A stretch of DNA of 64,000 nucleotides from Albugo candida (taxonomy: Eukaryota; Oomycota; Peronosporomycetes; Albuginales; Albuginaceae). Below, in pieces: positions 13,901 through 25,440 of the stretch. Each line of letters opens with the position of its first letter. The first letter of the stretch is position 1. The DNA lies in contig CAJNAR010000162.1 of assembly GCA_905220665.1 (NCBI GenBank), positions 124,001 through 188,000 of the forward strand, in the 5' to 3' direction. The position numbers and the translations under genes are program-made. Below the pieces are notes generated by a model. That model saw nothing but the letters and a program-made list of their open reading frames with translations, was not told the DNA's origin and did not search any database.

Positions 13901-14004
13901 GATCAAAAATGCTTCGAGTATTGCAAGAAATGCAGGATTCGATCGATCCGAAGAAGGAAGAATCGCTATATAATCGCCTTAATATCATCCTTAAGAAGGC
14001 GTAA
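10981..14004 (+). CDS. M1-family zinc aminopeptidase (PepN type)
   Basis: Intronless ORF of 1007 residues. The zinc site is H421-E-Y-Y-H425 with the third ligand E444 in WLNEAVTV, the HEXXH-X18-E pattern of M1 peptidases. The exopeptidase motif (GAMEN in the family) reads G386-G-M-E-N390, and the transition-state tyrosine is probably Y507 in SAVTYSKAPEF. HEYYHNINGSQVTGQ resembles bacterial and plastid/protozoan PepN more than ERAP-type enzymes. A charged, Lys/Glu-rich insertion of about 60-70 residues lies just before the GGMEN motif and is not typical. No signal peptide is evident, so the protein is probably cytosolic. It removes N-terminal residues from peptides downstream of the proteasome. 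Confidence 0.9.
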   Translation: MTDTKELKRYRFTRKDFKPLETKPLHLDLVFDIRPEKVSIVSSTTFQHLGENALHELRLNSKELEIVQVERITAFKSTQTCKDLEEHVLSFQLPVSLKYEVDAENHFLIVKFETPIQKEEEFVLKFHTIATPSENILEGLYYDYTPTGAPKTIITQCQQHGFQRITPCIDTMDAKAYYTTTIIADKKYTNMITNGDLAHDFYDVNNEPVYQSPESVLGEVDEKRHVLKYHNHKVKMAPYLFFLGVGTYETYRRELEFPDGDTILLEILAFPGFFKPDDAKQAVKMLHDSVLWTMISLGPEACQHHEERKRIYDLIEEREGLKAKKSKLCLGPCEKKDVTALSDKNADRLKDIRSELKTLIKVWNKTGYKYTGAVYREIAMENSYYGGMENVGNTTIVSSCLCPSERMDDGSYMYMERVKVHEYYHNINGSQVTGQSPFEIWLNEAVTVHMERKRCAAIFGSDYSRLNDVLYMFAPLGPLAQDKSATSLSIEPEGFNQTQELVSAVTYSKAPEFVRMVELIIGEDQFHKALDVYHTRYSFGNATTLDWINCMEEVSHCDLKELARTWLKRPGHPHVSYSSTYDPITCEYKVWMKQSGFVNMPSDNAGPWVIPVDYALIKDGKVIKEGLITFHEEEFSFSIKDVKEKPDFFSFGRGWSFFGTSKSEDNAIEVLVKQTKSDPDSVNRYQAYRMVADLEKAKIINGFLKGDLDVTISSDFVDLHASILFSEHITPAARALTLSEKNTVPTKDELSHHYIEIRKATRALLQAVWVKYAPEIEKMYTKLCESAHPGPHYDQFQERALKQHLLSLMVAGGEKSFLPNTRAVNPTTNPTDLAKVLLETSTFASDKATGFSVIMNDEQYPERSQVQERVFEEWRQTPDTLTKYIGVISCLQTSDVGKQIRKLIAHPSFNMAQSSHSRTLARGLSLIRQFSLATDEGLQLLSECFTKIGKVNQMSAYPILQSFDHLDRFDQETRSKMLRVLQEMQDSIDPKKEESLYNRLNIILKKA

Positions 14005-14165
14005 TCAGAATTCTGTAGGAAGTAGTCCAGTTTTCTCAGCTTAAAAATAAAGCGGCATCTAAAGGATTTGGCATTTCGGTCACTGGTACCCAGCGTCATC
14101 GAAAGAATCGTTTTACGGCCAATATACGATGCCGCTCTCTGAAGTAGCCCACAGCTATACACTAC

Positions 14166-14833
14166 CTACCATGACACTTGATTCGAGTGTGTCGTGAACG
14201 CCACAAAATGAGGATCTTCGAGCAGGTGAGTGTCCAGCCGACGGAATTTATGCGGAGCTGTTCCGTCCAATTTTGCTCGAGCGAAGGAATGACGTAAAAT
14301 CCGAATGTCAAAAGGTAGATATCTGACGTACGAGCTGATTAGAATTGGAAGGAATGCATCGAATGCGTACACTAGTTTAAGTGATGGAACACTGATGAAG
14401 TCAAATTCATCGATACGCTCAATCGGATTCAGGTCCAAGCGGCTACAAAGCTGAGGATGAGGCTAGCGAATCAATGAATGATGCCGAATACATACATGAC
14501 TTTGAGTTGAGTCAAAGCTGCTTTACGACGGGAAAATGTGTTGTTGGAGTATCGCAGTGTTCCTTGCAGCATTTCTGGAAAGATTTTTGTGAGCTGATTG
14601 CCCATAAGGTACCTTCAGAAGCACAATGAGAGAAATTGTACAGCCGTATACGAAGATAGCTCATACAAATGTGTTGTTTCCATAGGAATGTTGTCTGGAA
14701 TCGTCTTTATTGCAACGTAATTGCTCAGTAGCGTCTCGCGGGTCATACATAAAGATGACGTACTGATAGCCCCTTAAAATCGCAATATACGGATACACGC
14801 GCGCTTCCTATGCATTTACATACATCTGGACAT
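14166..14833 (-). CDS. Small leucine-rich-repeat protein, four exons
   Basis: Splicing by frame gives exons 14824-14833, 14667-14772, 14492-14612 and 14166-14450 (reading from high to low), with introns of 51, 54 and 41 nt. The product starts MSRWAISTSSL and contains LRR units: KTIPDNIPMETTHLYLMGN, QLTKIFPEMLQGTLRYSNN and further Leu-periodic segments to the stop at 14166. The unspliced longest frame hides this because exon 2 is read out of frame. The function is unknown; LRR proteins of this size usually bind partners. The proposed ATG overlaps the upstream in-frame ATG of the divergent peptidyl-tRNA hydrolase gene. The tiny first exon is the least certain part. Confidence 0.6.
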
Positions 14834-14951
14834 GAATAGACAACCTCCACGTGCCCTAGAACAGCAGTCAAAAGCGATACGATTGACGCAAAGGTCATCC
14901 AAAAGAGCGCTTTATTGTATCAATTCAGAGCAGTTATATCGATATTTATCA

Positions 14952-15916
14952 ATGCTCGCATGGCGCCGCTTTCGGTCAGCCTTTTCTTGCAAAATACAGC
15001 GGAATACTGCGACACGGTTCCAATCGTTTAGTAGCTCTATCGATCAGCTTCCTTCAAATGAGCTGAAAGAACCGCGAAAATTGCTCGTCGGTCTCGGAAA
15101 TCCGACCGATAAATATGCCGATACTCGGCACAACATTGGAAAGCGGGCTCTTGCTCACTTTTTAGGGTCACATGTCTCCGCTTCTATGGTGAGAGACAAT
15201 TGCTGAAATTAACGGCTTTGGATTTTGCTTATTTTGCGGTATCCGAATAGAATAAAAGCATGCAGATGATTCACGATATTTCGGTACATGGTGACTTCGC
15301 TCAAGCCGCAATTGGCTACCCTGTAGAGGAATCGGCATGTCACGATCTGGTCGATCTCATTTCAAAGCGATCACGAGCCAAAACAGCTTCAATTGGCGTA
15401 CCACACCCGACTGTACGATTGACTCTGCTGGCTCCAACAACGTTTATGAATGCTTCTGGAAAAAGTGTTGGAAGATTTTTCAGCCAACATCGTTGGCGAT
15501 TAAAACGAAACCCATTATCACTCAACTTCCAGGATGAGCTCCTTGTGATAAGCGATGAAGTCTCACTGCCTTATGGCACTATCCGATTCAAATCGCGGGG
15601 GTCTTCGGGTGGCCAAAATGGAGTCAAAGATATAATAAAATGCATTGGAACAGATCGATTTGCAAGACTTAAAATTGGAGTTGGTGCTCCTCATTGGTTC
15701 ACAAATGGAAACACTGGTCCTCCATCTCAATTTCCGCTTGATAAGTATGTTCTTTCCCGATTCAATTCGAATGAACAAGATCGACTTTGTGATTTGCTAA
15801 AGTACATTGAGGAAGTGCTGAGAGTCTATGTTCATCGAGGTCTCCAACAAGCCACTACAGTAGCAAATGGAATGGATCTTGGAGCTTATTTGAAAAAGTT
15901 TGGAGGTAAAAGGTAA
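14952..15916 (+). CDS. Peptidyl-tRNA hydrolase, bacterial-type Pth, probably organellar
   Basis: Two exons, 14952-15188 and 15251-15916, flank a 62-nt GT-AG intron. Conserved Pth motifs are VGLGNPTDKYADTRHNIG (the His is the catalytic base), TFMNASGKSVGRF (substrate-binding Asn), DEVSLPYGTIRFK (catalytic Asp) and GSSGGQNGVKDI. The enzyme hydrolyses peptidyl-tRNA released by stalled ribosomes. I chose the ATG at 14952 because it begins a basic, Arg/Ser-rich mitochondrial-type presequence (MLAWRRFRSAFS). An in-frame ATG at 14832 would add 40 residues and overlap the LRR gene's start on the other strand. About 50 residues (KSMQMIHDIS to RSRAKTAS) between the RHNIG and MNASG motifs are longer than in bacterial Pth. 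Confidence 0.88.
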
Positions 15917-15959
15917 CTTTTGATTTGGACCAAGTAGCCGTAAAGGCTCCCTTTTACAA

Positions 15960-17101
15960 TCAGTTTTTTCCTTCTTCTTCCTCAGAGAGATCATCCCCAT
16001 CAAATTCAGCATCATCAGAATCGTTGTGTAAATCGTCTTCAATCCCTTCCTCTCCTTCATCCTTGACCAGTCCTTGCGTCCACAATTGGCGACCTGTAAT
16101 TTGCCGTTAGAACCGTTTTGAGAACAATTTCTGTATCTGCGACTATCACCAGTGAGTTTGGTGCTTGCTTCTGTGACTGCGACTTTGCTATTGAGTCGCA
16201 TTTCTAAGTCAAATTGATCTCGCCATGCCATGAAGGTCTCCGGAGTCACAGGAGTTCCTGCAGACCTGAGGTGAAAAAGCATAATGTTCATCACACTAGA
16301 AGCGCCACACCTGTACTGTCTTTGGCTTTGACGTGAGCAGCTTGTTCCTCGCGCTATTTATGATTTAGCTAATCGAAAGAAAGATTCCCACGACTTGTAC
16401 CTTTGCTGTTTCAATAGCTGTTCCTCTATCATCTTCCTTCTTCTTGATTTCCATCCGACGAAGCATCTCCTGATATTCTGATCCGTCCTAAAGTTATGAT
16501 GCATCAATTCCTGATCGTAACGCTGGAGCAGCTTACATGGCCCGCACGATTATTCTCCACAAGATATTCGCGGACAGCCTCACAAAGCGTATAAATCATC
16601 GGCATCCCTGCATTTTCACGAATCTAGTACGAGAGATCTTGAGAAGCGATGCCAGCGCGCTCTGAAGCGATGTGTACTCGCTGCTGTAGTAGAGCTTTGA
16701 TCTCGTTACGCTGTGCGTCACTCAATCCCTCCAAAGAGGTTACTTCCAGCTTTCAGAGGACTTTTGTTAGATTATTAATTGATGTAATTTTTCATTCGAA
16801 GTTATGACATTCGGCTCTTGTTCCGGATAAGTTTCCGGGATGCAACAGGTTAATGTTAAGGCCACTAGAGTTGAAATTAGTTATGATCATAACAAATGTT
16901 GAGCAACAAATAGAATTGAGTATCATGCCATGGTTTTCGTTGCCATCCTGATTGGGTACAATGTGAACTGTGTAACTCAGCGGATTCTCATTGATCACTA
17001 TGTTTTATGACCCGATTCAAAAATCATAATATTTACTAAGCTGCCATACTTGAAAAATCCTGCATGTAGATAGACTCCAGCGCCTCTACTTCCATCATCA
17101 T
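15960..17101 (-). CDS. RWD-domain protein, RWDD1/DFRP2 (Gir2) homologue
   Basis: Nine exons by frame: 17050-17101, 16930s-16997, 16809-16864, 16678-16749, 16537-16623, 16401-16497, 16311-16353, 16150-16257 and 15960-16093. The spliced product begins MMMEVEALESIYMQDF, the classic RWD opening. It continues with CIPETYPEQEPN and EGLSDAQRNEIKALL, then GMPMIYTLCEAVREYL, a Lys/Glu helix, GTPVTPETFMAWRDQFD and an acidic tail ending DLSEEEEGKN. This order matches RWDD1/DFRP2, which binds the DRG2 GTPase; yeast Gir2 also binds Gcn1. The second intron appears to start with GC (at 16928) instead of GT. The stop lies 43 bp from the stop of the convergent pth gene. Confidence 0.85.
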
Positions 17102-17756
17102 ATCTCCCCTATAATCTATAGATATATAATGAGTCATCAGAACGCATAGAAAAAGTTGCTCGGCTCACGCACCTGTCATCGCAATTTCCGCTAAAGCAAG
17201 CTCTTGATTGGGTAAATTTCTCTATCTCACATGCTCATTGGACATTTTCAGAATGTGAGATCGAATGTCAATTATGACGAATTCAGACTTTATCTTTGGT
17301 ACTCATGACACTGCTAGTCTCCTAATCACCTACTTCTAACACGTGAGATGCGGTATTCACTTGATCTACTCATTTGCGTATGTTGTGCGGTTTTTATCAT
17401 ATAAGTAACCGGTCTAGGTTAACCGTAACCGACCAAGATACTGTTCCCCTTGCACAATTCAAAAAAGCGACAGAGAAAACCACGAAAGCATAAAAAATGA
17501 CACCCGAAGAGATCCAAACGCACGAGAAAGAAGCAGAATTTATTCTCAAAACTACCAACAAACACAGGAAGAAAAATGGTTTTGTTTTCGTCACATCGAT
17601 TATACGATTGCTGCGGTAGAAAGTCATGTTTTCTTGTACATATAACTAGGAATATCGCTGGATACCACCTCTCCAAATATTTCCAGTTTTAATGACGGGA
17701 AGCTTTGCAGAAAAGATTCCAACCCAAAGGAGGAAATATCATTACGTCCTAGGACG
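17102..17756. other. Intergenic region between divergent RWDD1 and GIGYF-like genes
   Basis: About 650 bp separate the two starts. Only short frames with no recognisable content occur. A 5' untranslated exon of the RWDD1 gene is possible around 17170, where a GGTGCGTGAG donor-like site is followed by an acceptor just before the coding ATG. Nothing else stands out. Confidence 0.35.
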
Positions 17757-20700
17757 ATGTTCGGAATGAGAGGACGTGGAAAGAATGAAGCTCTAGAGGG
17801 ATCTCCTTACCGTCCTCAATGGTCGAAGGATGGCGATGGATTCGTATCAAACTCAAAAGACGGATCGAACGCTGTGAAAAGCGCAGAGAATGCGAATTTA
17901 CTCCGTAATAATTTGTCGACTGGGAAAAAAGAAGAAAATGGTCGACGCAAAAGCAAAGGTACTTTGTAATGTTGCACGAAAGTATGTCACACATTGACAC
18001 TTGCCGAATGTTGCTAGTGCTCCGTTATGCTCGCGAAGAACTATTGGCGATGCACGTTCAAAATACAATAGCACCCACATATACTTCTGAAACAATGATT
18101 ATATCGGAATACTGCCTGCCGCCAGTCGGAACATTTCCATTCGATCATGAAGAGATATATAAACAATGGGCTTTGAATAAGAATCGGGGTCGTGGTCGTG
18201 GTCGAGGAATGAATACAGGGCCTCAAGAACGAGGGCAGAATCACCGGAATGATCCTGATAAAAAGGTAATGCTCTACCGTGTGCTCCTCCAAATGCTGAA
18301 CATGCTTGCAGGCTCGAAGTACCGAAGAGTTACTGAGTGATGATCCAATGTGGGTTCGAGAAACAAATGAGAAAGCTAGCGCTCAAGATATGTGGGATGA
18401 TGTCGGAGCTTCTGGAGATACCCGGATAGACATGGTTTGCTGTCTTCATGATGCATACTGATTACTTGAGTAACTTTGTAAATCCAGGACTTGACGTCGA
18501 TGGCTGAAGCCTCTGAGCGATTTCGACGAGAAATGGATGGCTTACGTGATAAAAATGAAAGCACCCAGTCGTCACATAACGTGGTGCGTTGCATCGCTGC
18601 CCAGATACCAGTGACATTTCAACTTACTACTTACGACTTTAAACAGGAAGCGAGCCTTGATGACTTGGATCTGCTAGATAAGAAATTGGAAGCTGTGGCT
18701 TCAGGCCAATTCGACGACTGCAAAGAAGAGTCTTCAGAGCTGGACGCACAGTCGACCAACGTAGCTCCAGAGAATATTACCAGCGATTCGACTTTCTTCG
18801 AACCTGAAAACGTTTTGCTGAAGCATGATCTAAGTACAGGAATCCCTTTGAACTTTATGAGCGGCACTTTTAACGTATCGGAACCTCAAACACTCGAAGC
18901 TGCTGACGAATGGTTCTACCTAGATCCTCAAGGTCAGCAGCAAGGACCATTCAAGACCAGCGAAATGCGAGAATGGTTTGATGCTGGCTACTTCAAACCT
19001 CATTTGCCGATTCGTTCCAGTCAAGAAAGCAGGTTTACTCCGCTTGCAAATCATTTCGCAACAAGTGTGGTTCCGTTTGCCTCTGTCCCAAAGCTAAAAA
19101 TTGTCGAAACGCAAGTGGATTTCGAGCGTCAGCACTTGATTGCATTAAAGCAACAACATCTCGCACAAATTCAACAGCAGCAGCAAGAGCAGCGTCTGCT
19201 TCAATTAAGAAGAAATAATGAAATTCGAGATAATCCACAAATACTGGACGCTCCTTTACAGCATCAATCACATATACTCCAGCAGCAACAGCAACAGATG
19301 CTCTTGCATCAGCATGTACAAGAGCAGGCACCGATATCGTCGGCGCTGCAATGGCCGCACCATCCACAAAAAGTCAATGATAGTATCCAATATCTTTTCC
19401 AAAGTTCTTTTGATAGCGGCAAATTGGTATCACACGACAACGAGAATCTCAAGCAGCAAACTGAAGCACCATATCGCCCAATCGTGGGCATGGTCACACA
19501 ACCTGGCATGATTGCTGATCTTTCAAAATCTTCCAATACCCCGATCGAGTCATCATTTTCCTTGCATGAAGATGAAAAGAAGCCGATAAATCACGCATGG
19601 GGAGCAAATAACGCACAAAGTACACTAGCCAACAAATCGAAAGAATCAGCCCAACCTGTGAGAAGACTTGAAAACGCTGAAACTCAAAGTCTGCACCATC
19701 AAGTGCCAGGCTCCCATATTATACAAGAGAAGCCACTCCGGGTAACTTCAGAACAGGCGCAGCAAAGCAAGACGACCGAGAAAGGAATTTCATCTGCCTG
19801 GGTTCACAATAATGTCGTAGAACGCTCACACGTAAAGTCTCTGAAGGAGATTCAAGATGAGGAACAACGAGCCATAAAGGAGCAGAATCGGAGGGAACAA
19901 AGCTCCTTGAATTTGGAGCAAATGGGCGCTCAGCTCAAAATGATGCTTGGCATAGAGTCAACAAATCTGTCGGCAGCGACTACATCGCCAAAATCACAAA
20001 ATTATAACGTGTCAGCTGTTGGTCCATGGAACACTGCATCCACGGTCACTGCTCAAGTGAGTAGTAAGCAATCGCTTCGCGATATATTGGCAGAAGAAGA
20101 ACGACTTGCTCAAAAGCGGGTTCAACAACATGAGGTTGCCGTCAAAAGCGCTCATTGGAGTAATGTCGTAGCTGGAAAGCCAAGTACCATATCGACCAAA
20201 TCTTCAAGATCTCTTGGACCAGTTCCCGCAGCAGTACTGAAATCAAGCAGCCAAGCACGTATGTCGAACACAAACTCGCGAGGTCAAGCTGCACACACTT
20301 CAACTTCCCGGCCGACTGTAGATGAGTCTGGTGATGCTAGCTTTTGGAATTTTGATGCGGCACAAAGTGTTATGCCTGACAGCAACTCGAATACTGTTTC
20401 GACCAATAAATTTGGGTCAAAAGTGCTCGTTCCAGAGTTGATGACGTGGTGTGCAAAAGAATTGGAGCAAATTGGTGGAGTCGAAAACTTGACTTTGATG
20501 GAGTACTGTGCGACATTGGACGATCCAGGTGAGATACGGCAATATTTGGCTGCATATTTGGGATCCACACCACGCGTTTCTGCTTTTGCAACGGGCTTTA
20601 TCCAAAAGAAAAAAGAATCACAGAACCTCAAGTACAAAAAAGCGCAGGAAGATGTACCATCCGAAGTTGCCAAGTCGACGAATACTAGTAATATGATCGG

Positions 20701-20776
20701 TAAGAAAGGTAGACGACGATCCAAAGGGCAACGAGTAGATCCGTCGCTTCTCAGCTACTCTGTAGGCAGCGTCTGA
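17757..20776 (+). CDS. GIGYF-like GYF-domain protein (translational repressor scaffold)
   Basis: Exons are 17757-17958, 18018-18265, 18312-18434 and 18488-20776, with GT-AG introns of 46-59 nt. A further 63-nt in-frame segment at about 18582-18645 (GTGCGT...AACAG) is probably another intron. The GYF domain is EWFYLDPQGQQQGPF followed by MREWFDAGYF, ~140 residues into exon 4. After the first splice the N-terminus reads VLRYAREELLAM, which fits the Y-X4-L-hydrophobic motif used by GIGYF proteins to bind 4EHP. An RG-rich patch (RGRGRGRGM) and long Gln/Glu coiled-coil stretches follow, and the C-terminus has a conserved-looking helical block before RRRSKGQRVDPSLL. GIGYF-4EHP represses mRNAs and couples to ribosome quality control. 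Confidence 0.8.
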
Positions 20777-21184
20777 TAAATACATTCACTGCCTTGGATC
20801 GATTCTTTTGTTGTGTATTCAGTAAAATGCTGTGTCGGGCGGAATGGCTGGTGGATTGGATGGGCACAAGAAAACGCGTCTTGAGTTGAGAGTTGATGAG
20901 ATGAGGAGGTGACCCGATGATGTGATAACAATCATTCCGACCGAAATGTGACTCAGCAATTTAGGTGAACTTGTTTCGACGCAGTATGTAGTAATTACAA
21001 TTTATAGTGCATTCGATTACTTTACAGCTACTCGAATTCAAAAGGTTGAATTAAGCGCAAATGCGTACTTTACCTTTGTGAGATTCCCGCGTATATTGTT
21101 GCTGCAAGTGACTAAGCACCGTGACTTTCTGTATAAGATATGGTCGCTTATTAAAGGGGTAACGGTAATACTCTAGAAATCATA
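20777..21184. other. Intergenic region
   Basis: About 400 bp downstream of the GIGYF-like stop and upstream of RBX1. I see no ORF of note and no RNA gene. Confidence 0.4.
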
Positions 21185-21616
<432 letters not shown>

Positions 21617-21737
21617 TTGGCATAAATATCGCGTAAATTAAAATATAAAAAGATGCCGCTTTTCACTAAAAAGCGCAATGCTGATTGGATGCAATAGACA
21701 ATACCAGCTTTGGATTGGCTGAAATACGCAATCGGTA

Positions 21738-22701
21738 ATGGAGAAATCGACCCAGCCAACATGGCTCGGTTCCATGGAAAGTGTGCGGACAATTGTCGTC
21801 TTACTAGGCTGCATATCGAACGGAAAGAAAGATCAACGCATTCGTTGTGAGATCGATACAAACGGAGTAGTATTTCTGTCGCAATCGAAAGGAAAATCGC
21901 TGCACATAAAATCCGCAATTAGTAAGAAAATATTTCGCACGTTTGAGATGCTCGACGATATGACAGAAGGAGAACAGGATCCGCAAACGCGATATCCGTA
22001 CGCATTCTGTCTCGATGCGGCTCTTTTTCTCGAATGCTTGTCCGTTTTTGGCTCAACCGCACAAAGCCACACCTCCATCCAACTTGCATACTATGATCAA
22101 GTATATATATTCGATCACTTGTGTGCACACTTCTCACACTGCTATCTTACAGAACTGTGAATTGGGAATTCTTTTAGAAGAACGTGGTGTCATTTGTGAA
22201 TGTAGCCTGCGTGTACTCGAGGCTGACACAGTGGATATCGATTGTTATGAGCTCGAATCCTGCTTTGAGAGCTCGGATGTGGTTGGACGTTGTATCATCC
22301 AATCTCGTCCACTTCGAGATGCGTTCTTGGAGCTTTATGATCTTCCTAGCGCAGCCTCTGTCACAATATCGATGAAGCATTCGACCTCAAAATCATCAAC
22401 TGCGCCTGTGAATGGTTTGTTTCTCCGAGCGGAATCAAATGCTGGGTCGTGTGAAATCGTTTTTCGTGAGCGCTCAGATGCGTTTATCGAATTCAAATGC
22501 AATCATTTACCGGGACAATCATTAGCTGACTCAAGCTTCCATGTGGCGATATTGCAACATGCATTCAAAGCGTTGAATCACGCGACGGAATCCTTTTTAC
22601 GAATGACGCAGAACGGGATGCTTTCTGTGCAGCATATGATCCTCACAGGCGGTGGAGAACGCGCATTTGTAGATGCATTGATATGCTGTGATGACGCTTA
22701 A
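21738..22701 (+). CDS. RAD1-like subunit of the 9-1-1 checkpoint clamp
   Basis: Two exons, 21738-22100 and 22153-22701, give ~303 residues. The match to human RAD1 is by order of motifs: FLECLSVFGS (compare LLDCLSIFGS) with a YDQ strand, then LGILLEERGVICECSL (compare LFLEEGGVVTVCKI), CIIQSRPLRDAFLELYD (compare IILQSEGLREAFSELD) and, near the end, GMLSVQHMI (compare GFLSLQYMI). RAD1 forms the RAD9-RAD1-HUS1 sliding clamp that activates the ATR pathway at damaged DNA. It lies 121 bp after rbx1 on the same strand. Confidence 0.85.
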
Positions 22702-22782
22702 TGGGCTCCCTCACACTAATATAGAATCTATCTTGAGCGATTTATCGTCAGACCCCAAAATCGGATACGCTTGCTCAGTGAA

Positions 22783-23478
22783 ATGGTGCTTGCGCAGGAT
22801 GAAATTGACGCTTGCAGGGAAGCTTTTCTCGCGTTCGACAAGGACAGGTCGATCGATTCACAGGCTCCGCGGTGTAGGGAGTTAATTTATTTGAATTCTA
22901 GGAGTGGAACAATTGATGTGTGGGAGCTTCGTCAAGTGCTGCAAGGTCAGCGATGCGCTTGTAATAGTACCCGACTTAGTCGTTGTGTAGCAATGGGGCA
23001 ACAACCGACAGAAGAAGAGCTCTTTCAAATGATCAGCGAAGTAGATAACGATATGAGTGGCGCGATCGGTAGTCTCTCATTATGCACACTGAGAATTTCT
23101 CTGCCTCATACGATTTTAGATTTCGCGGAGTTTTTGCAAGTGATTGATAACCAGAAGGATCGTGCAGCGATGTATGATGACGACAGTGATATGAGTACTG
23201 AGCGATAGCCTACCGAAGAATTGATACTAACGCACTTGACAGTCGACGCATTTGTTGCTTGTGGTGGAAGTCCCGATAAGAGCGGTTTTGTGAGGAAAGA
23301 AGCACTGATCAAGATCATAAAGCAGGACTTCGGACTGACCATCAATATTGAGGTAAGCTGAGCTCGTCGAATCTTTGCCGATGTACTTTTGTTGCTATCG
23401 TAGGAAATCATCAACACGCTCGATGTAGACGGAAGCGGGAAAATCGAGTTCAAAGAGTTTAAAGCGATTCTCACGTAA
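22783..23478 (+). CDS. Calmodulin-like EF-hand protein, resembling flagellar outer-arm dynein light chain LC4
   Basis: Six exons joined by five short introns give ~150 residues. EF loops 1 (DKDRSGTIDVWE), 2 (DNDMSGAIDFAE) and 4 (DVDGSGKIEFKE) keep all calcium-ligand positions. Loop 3 (GGSPDKSGFVRKE) is degenerate. The stretch FVACGGSPDKSG...KQDFGLTINIE resembles Chlamydomonas outer-arm dynein LC4 more than calmodulin or centrin, so a calcium sensor of the axoneme is the likely role (inference). I chose the ATG at 22783; a 5' extension through another exon is possible. The gene starts 82 bp after the RAD1-like stop and ends 41 bp from the convergent B55 gene. Confidence 0.7.
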
Positions 23479-23519
23479 ACAGAGCAACTGATTGTACGAA
23501 CCAAGAAGACTTGACCACT

Positions 23520-25248
23520 TTAACAACTATACACAAATAAATTGTTTCGGATTCCAATGGCGACTTCATTGAGCAGAGGATGCCAGCTTGTTTGTAAGAC
23601 TTTTCGAGATACATCCAACGCACCTTCACCGCAAGAAGGCTCCAGCATTTGTTGCGCTAAAACGTGGTGCGGCATCGAGTGCCGTCGATTGGGTTGTATG
23701 ATTTTCGGAACTGGAGAAATGCAGATATCGCGCTGTCCGTTGTGATCATACACGTGAAACTCGCTATTGTACGATCCTGTGACAAAATGCTTCCCGTCAC
23801 CGCTCACATCGCATTCAAATTTGTCGAAGATGCAGTCACTTTCATATAAATCTCCCAGTCGAGGTCGTAAATGTTCATGAATCTGACACAAAAGCTGTGT
23901 GAGAAACTAACCCAACAACAAAGAACACGTACATTGATCGTCTGCACGGGACGAGAATCCATGTTGAGATCCCAAACTTTCAATGTGAGAAAATCACGAG
24001 CAATTATGTATCGCCCGTCAGGGGAAAACTTGATATCGGAGATGGAAGCAATGATTTCAGAAAAGAAGTTACAAGCCTTTGGATCTTCTAGGTCTTCATA
24101 AACTATAGAACAGCAAAATGAAAGTGAGCCGATATCTGCGTCGATCCTTCCTGACCTTTGCTATAGATATCGCAAAGTGCTGCTTGTCTCATGTCGCCGA
24201 GCTTGACAGCGCCTCGACTTGTGCTGTACATCATGATATTACAATGAAACGGATGGAAATCGGCCGCTGTGATGACTTCAGTGAGCTCTTCCATATTGTT
24301 CGGCTTAATGTCAACGATATCTGAGCGCAGCCTGAGATCAATATCAAACGGCACGTCATACGGTGGTTCAACGTACTGAAACTCTGATTCGAAATGCCCA
24401 AACTCCATAAATTCACACGTAAATCATCTGCCGACATGAACGTCTCCCCATCACTGTTGAGCGCGATGGAATTGATGTGATATGTGTGAGCATTGGCATA
24501 GACGCGTTTCGTCTTTGTTGCCAAAATGCGATTACAATTCCAATACCGCGGAATATTAATTGAAGAGTTTCCGTCTTTCAAACCGCTACCATTCGTATTT
24601 CCATTGCCTGCGTCGTAATGCGATATTTCTCGAACATTTCTCTCGTGTGCTTTCCATAATTTGATAGTCTTATCGTTAGTCGATAAAAGATAATGCGCAT
24701 TATTGGAATTTTGACACCATTTAATTTGATTAATTTTCTCTTCGATTTCCAAACTTTTTAAATAATCAAATTCTGCTGTATGACTCTGAAATTCCATAAA
24801 GGGTGCATACAGCGATTTTCGTGCCGGGAAACGTTTGTTTTCCTACACAAGTAACTCAGTATGAACGTCCTCCCCGAATGAGAACTTACGCAAGAAGTGA
24901 CTTCTTCACGGCAAAAAATGCTCACTCGGCCGCCTTTGGTACCAGTTGCAAGGTATCTTCCTGAAGGTTCGTATTCAATGGCTGAAATCACTTCGGCTAG
25001 TATACACATATTGAGCCATACGTCCCGAGAAACAGGTGAGAAGCGATACCTTCGACATTGTTGCTGCTTCGGTCGCCGCTGGCGTACGCTATTGTCCAGT
25101 CTGACAGCTCTTGTGACTCACTCAGTGCTTCTTTGATAGTATCCACATTGACGCCTTTGTCGTAATCTTGTGTATCTTCGGGTCCCGATGTGCTCATTTC
25201 GCATGACGATTGTGTTTCTTCTCGCATATAAGTACTTTGGTAGAGCAT
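23520..25248 (-). CDS. PP2A regulatory subunit B55 (PR55) WD40 protein
   Basis: Six exons on the minus strand, with introns of about 46-60 nt resolved by frame. Signature segments are [118 protein letters not shown] with VTGSYN, and a terminal AWHP-type strand ([12 protein letters not shown]...NNLFVY). All are in B55 order. The subunit directs PP2A to mitotic and signalling substrates. The N-terminus (residues 1-60) is longer and Ser/Glu-rich compared with animal B55. The ATG at 25248 is the first in frame; a second lies 7 codons on. Confidence 0.93.
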
Positions 25249-25440
25249 TCACCAATTTTGTAGAACAAATATTCGAAAGAAATTAGCTTTGTCGATGTTC
25301 AAATGGAAAGTGTAACGGAATGAACGCATTTTCTAAATATATTGCAAGTTCATCGCTGTGCGTCTGTTAGCGATAAGAGACGTCGAGTCGTTATTTGTAG
25401 TTTCACAGTAATATGTTGGCATATGTTTGTAATTAATAAA

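Noticed and set aside
18182..18225. RG-rich repeat (GGTCGTGGTCGTGG) considered as a minisatellite
   Set aside because: It lies in frame inside the GIGYF-like exon and encodes an RG patch common in RNA-binding proteins.
22015..22160. Upstream plus-strand frame overlapping the RAD1-like gene, read as a longer start for exon 2
   Set aside because: It is the intron of the RAD1-like gene read through; the spliced frame YDQ-NCELGILLEE fits the family.
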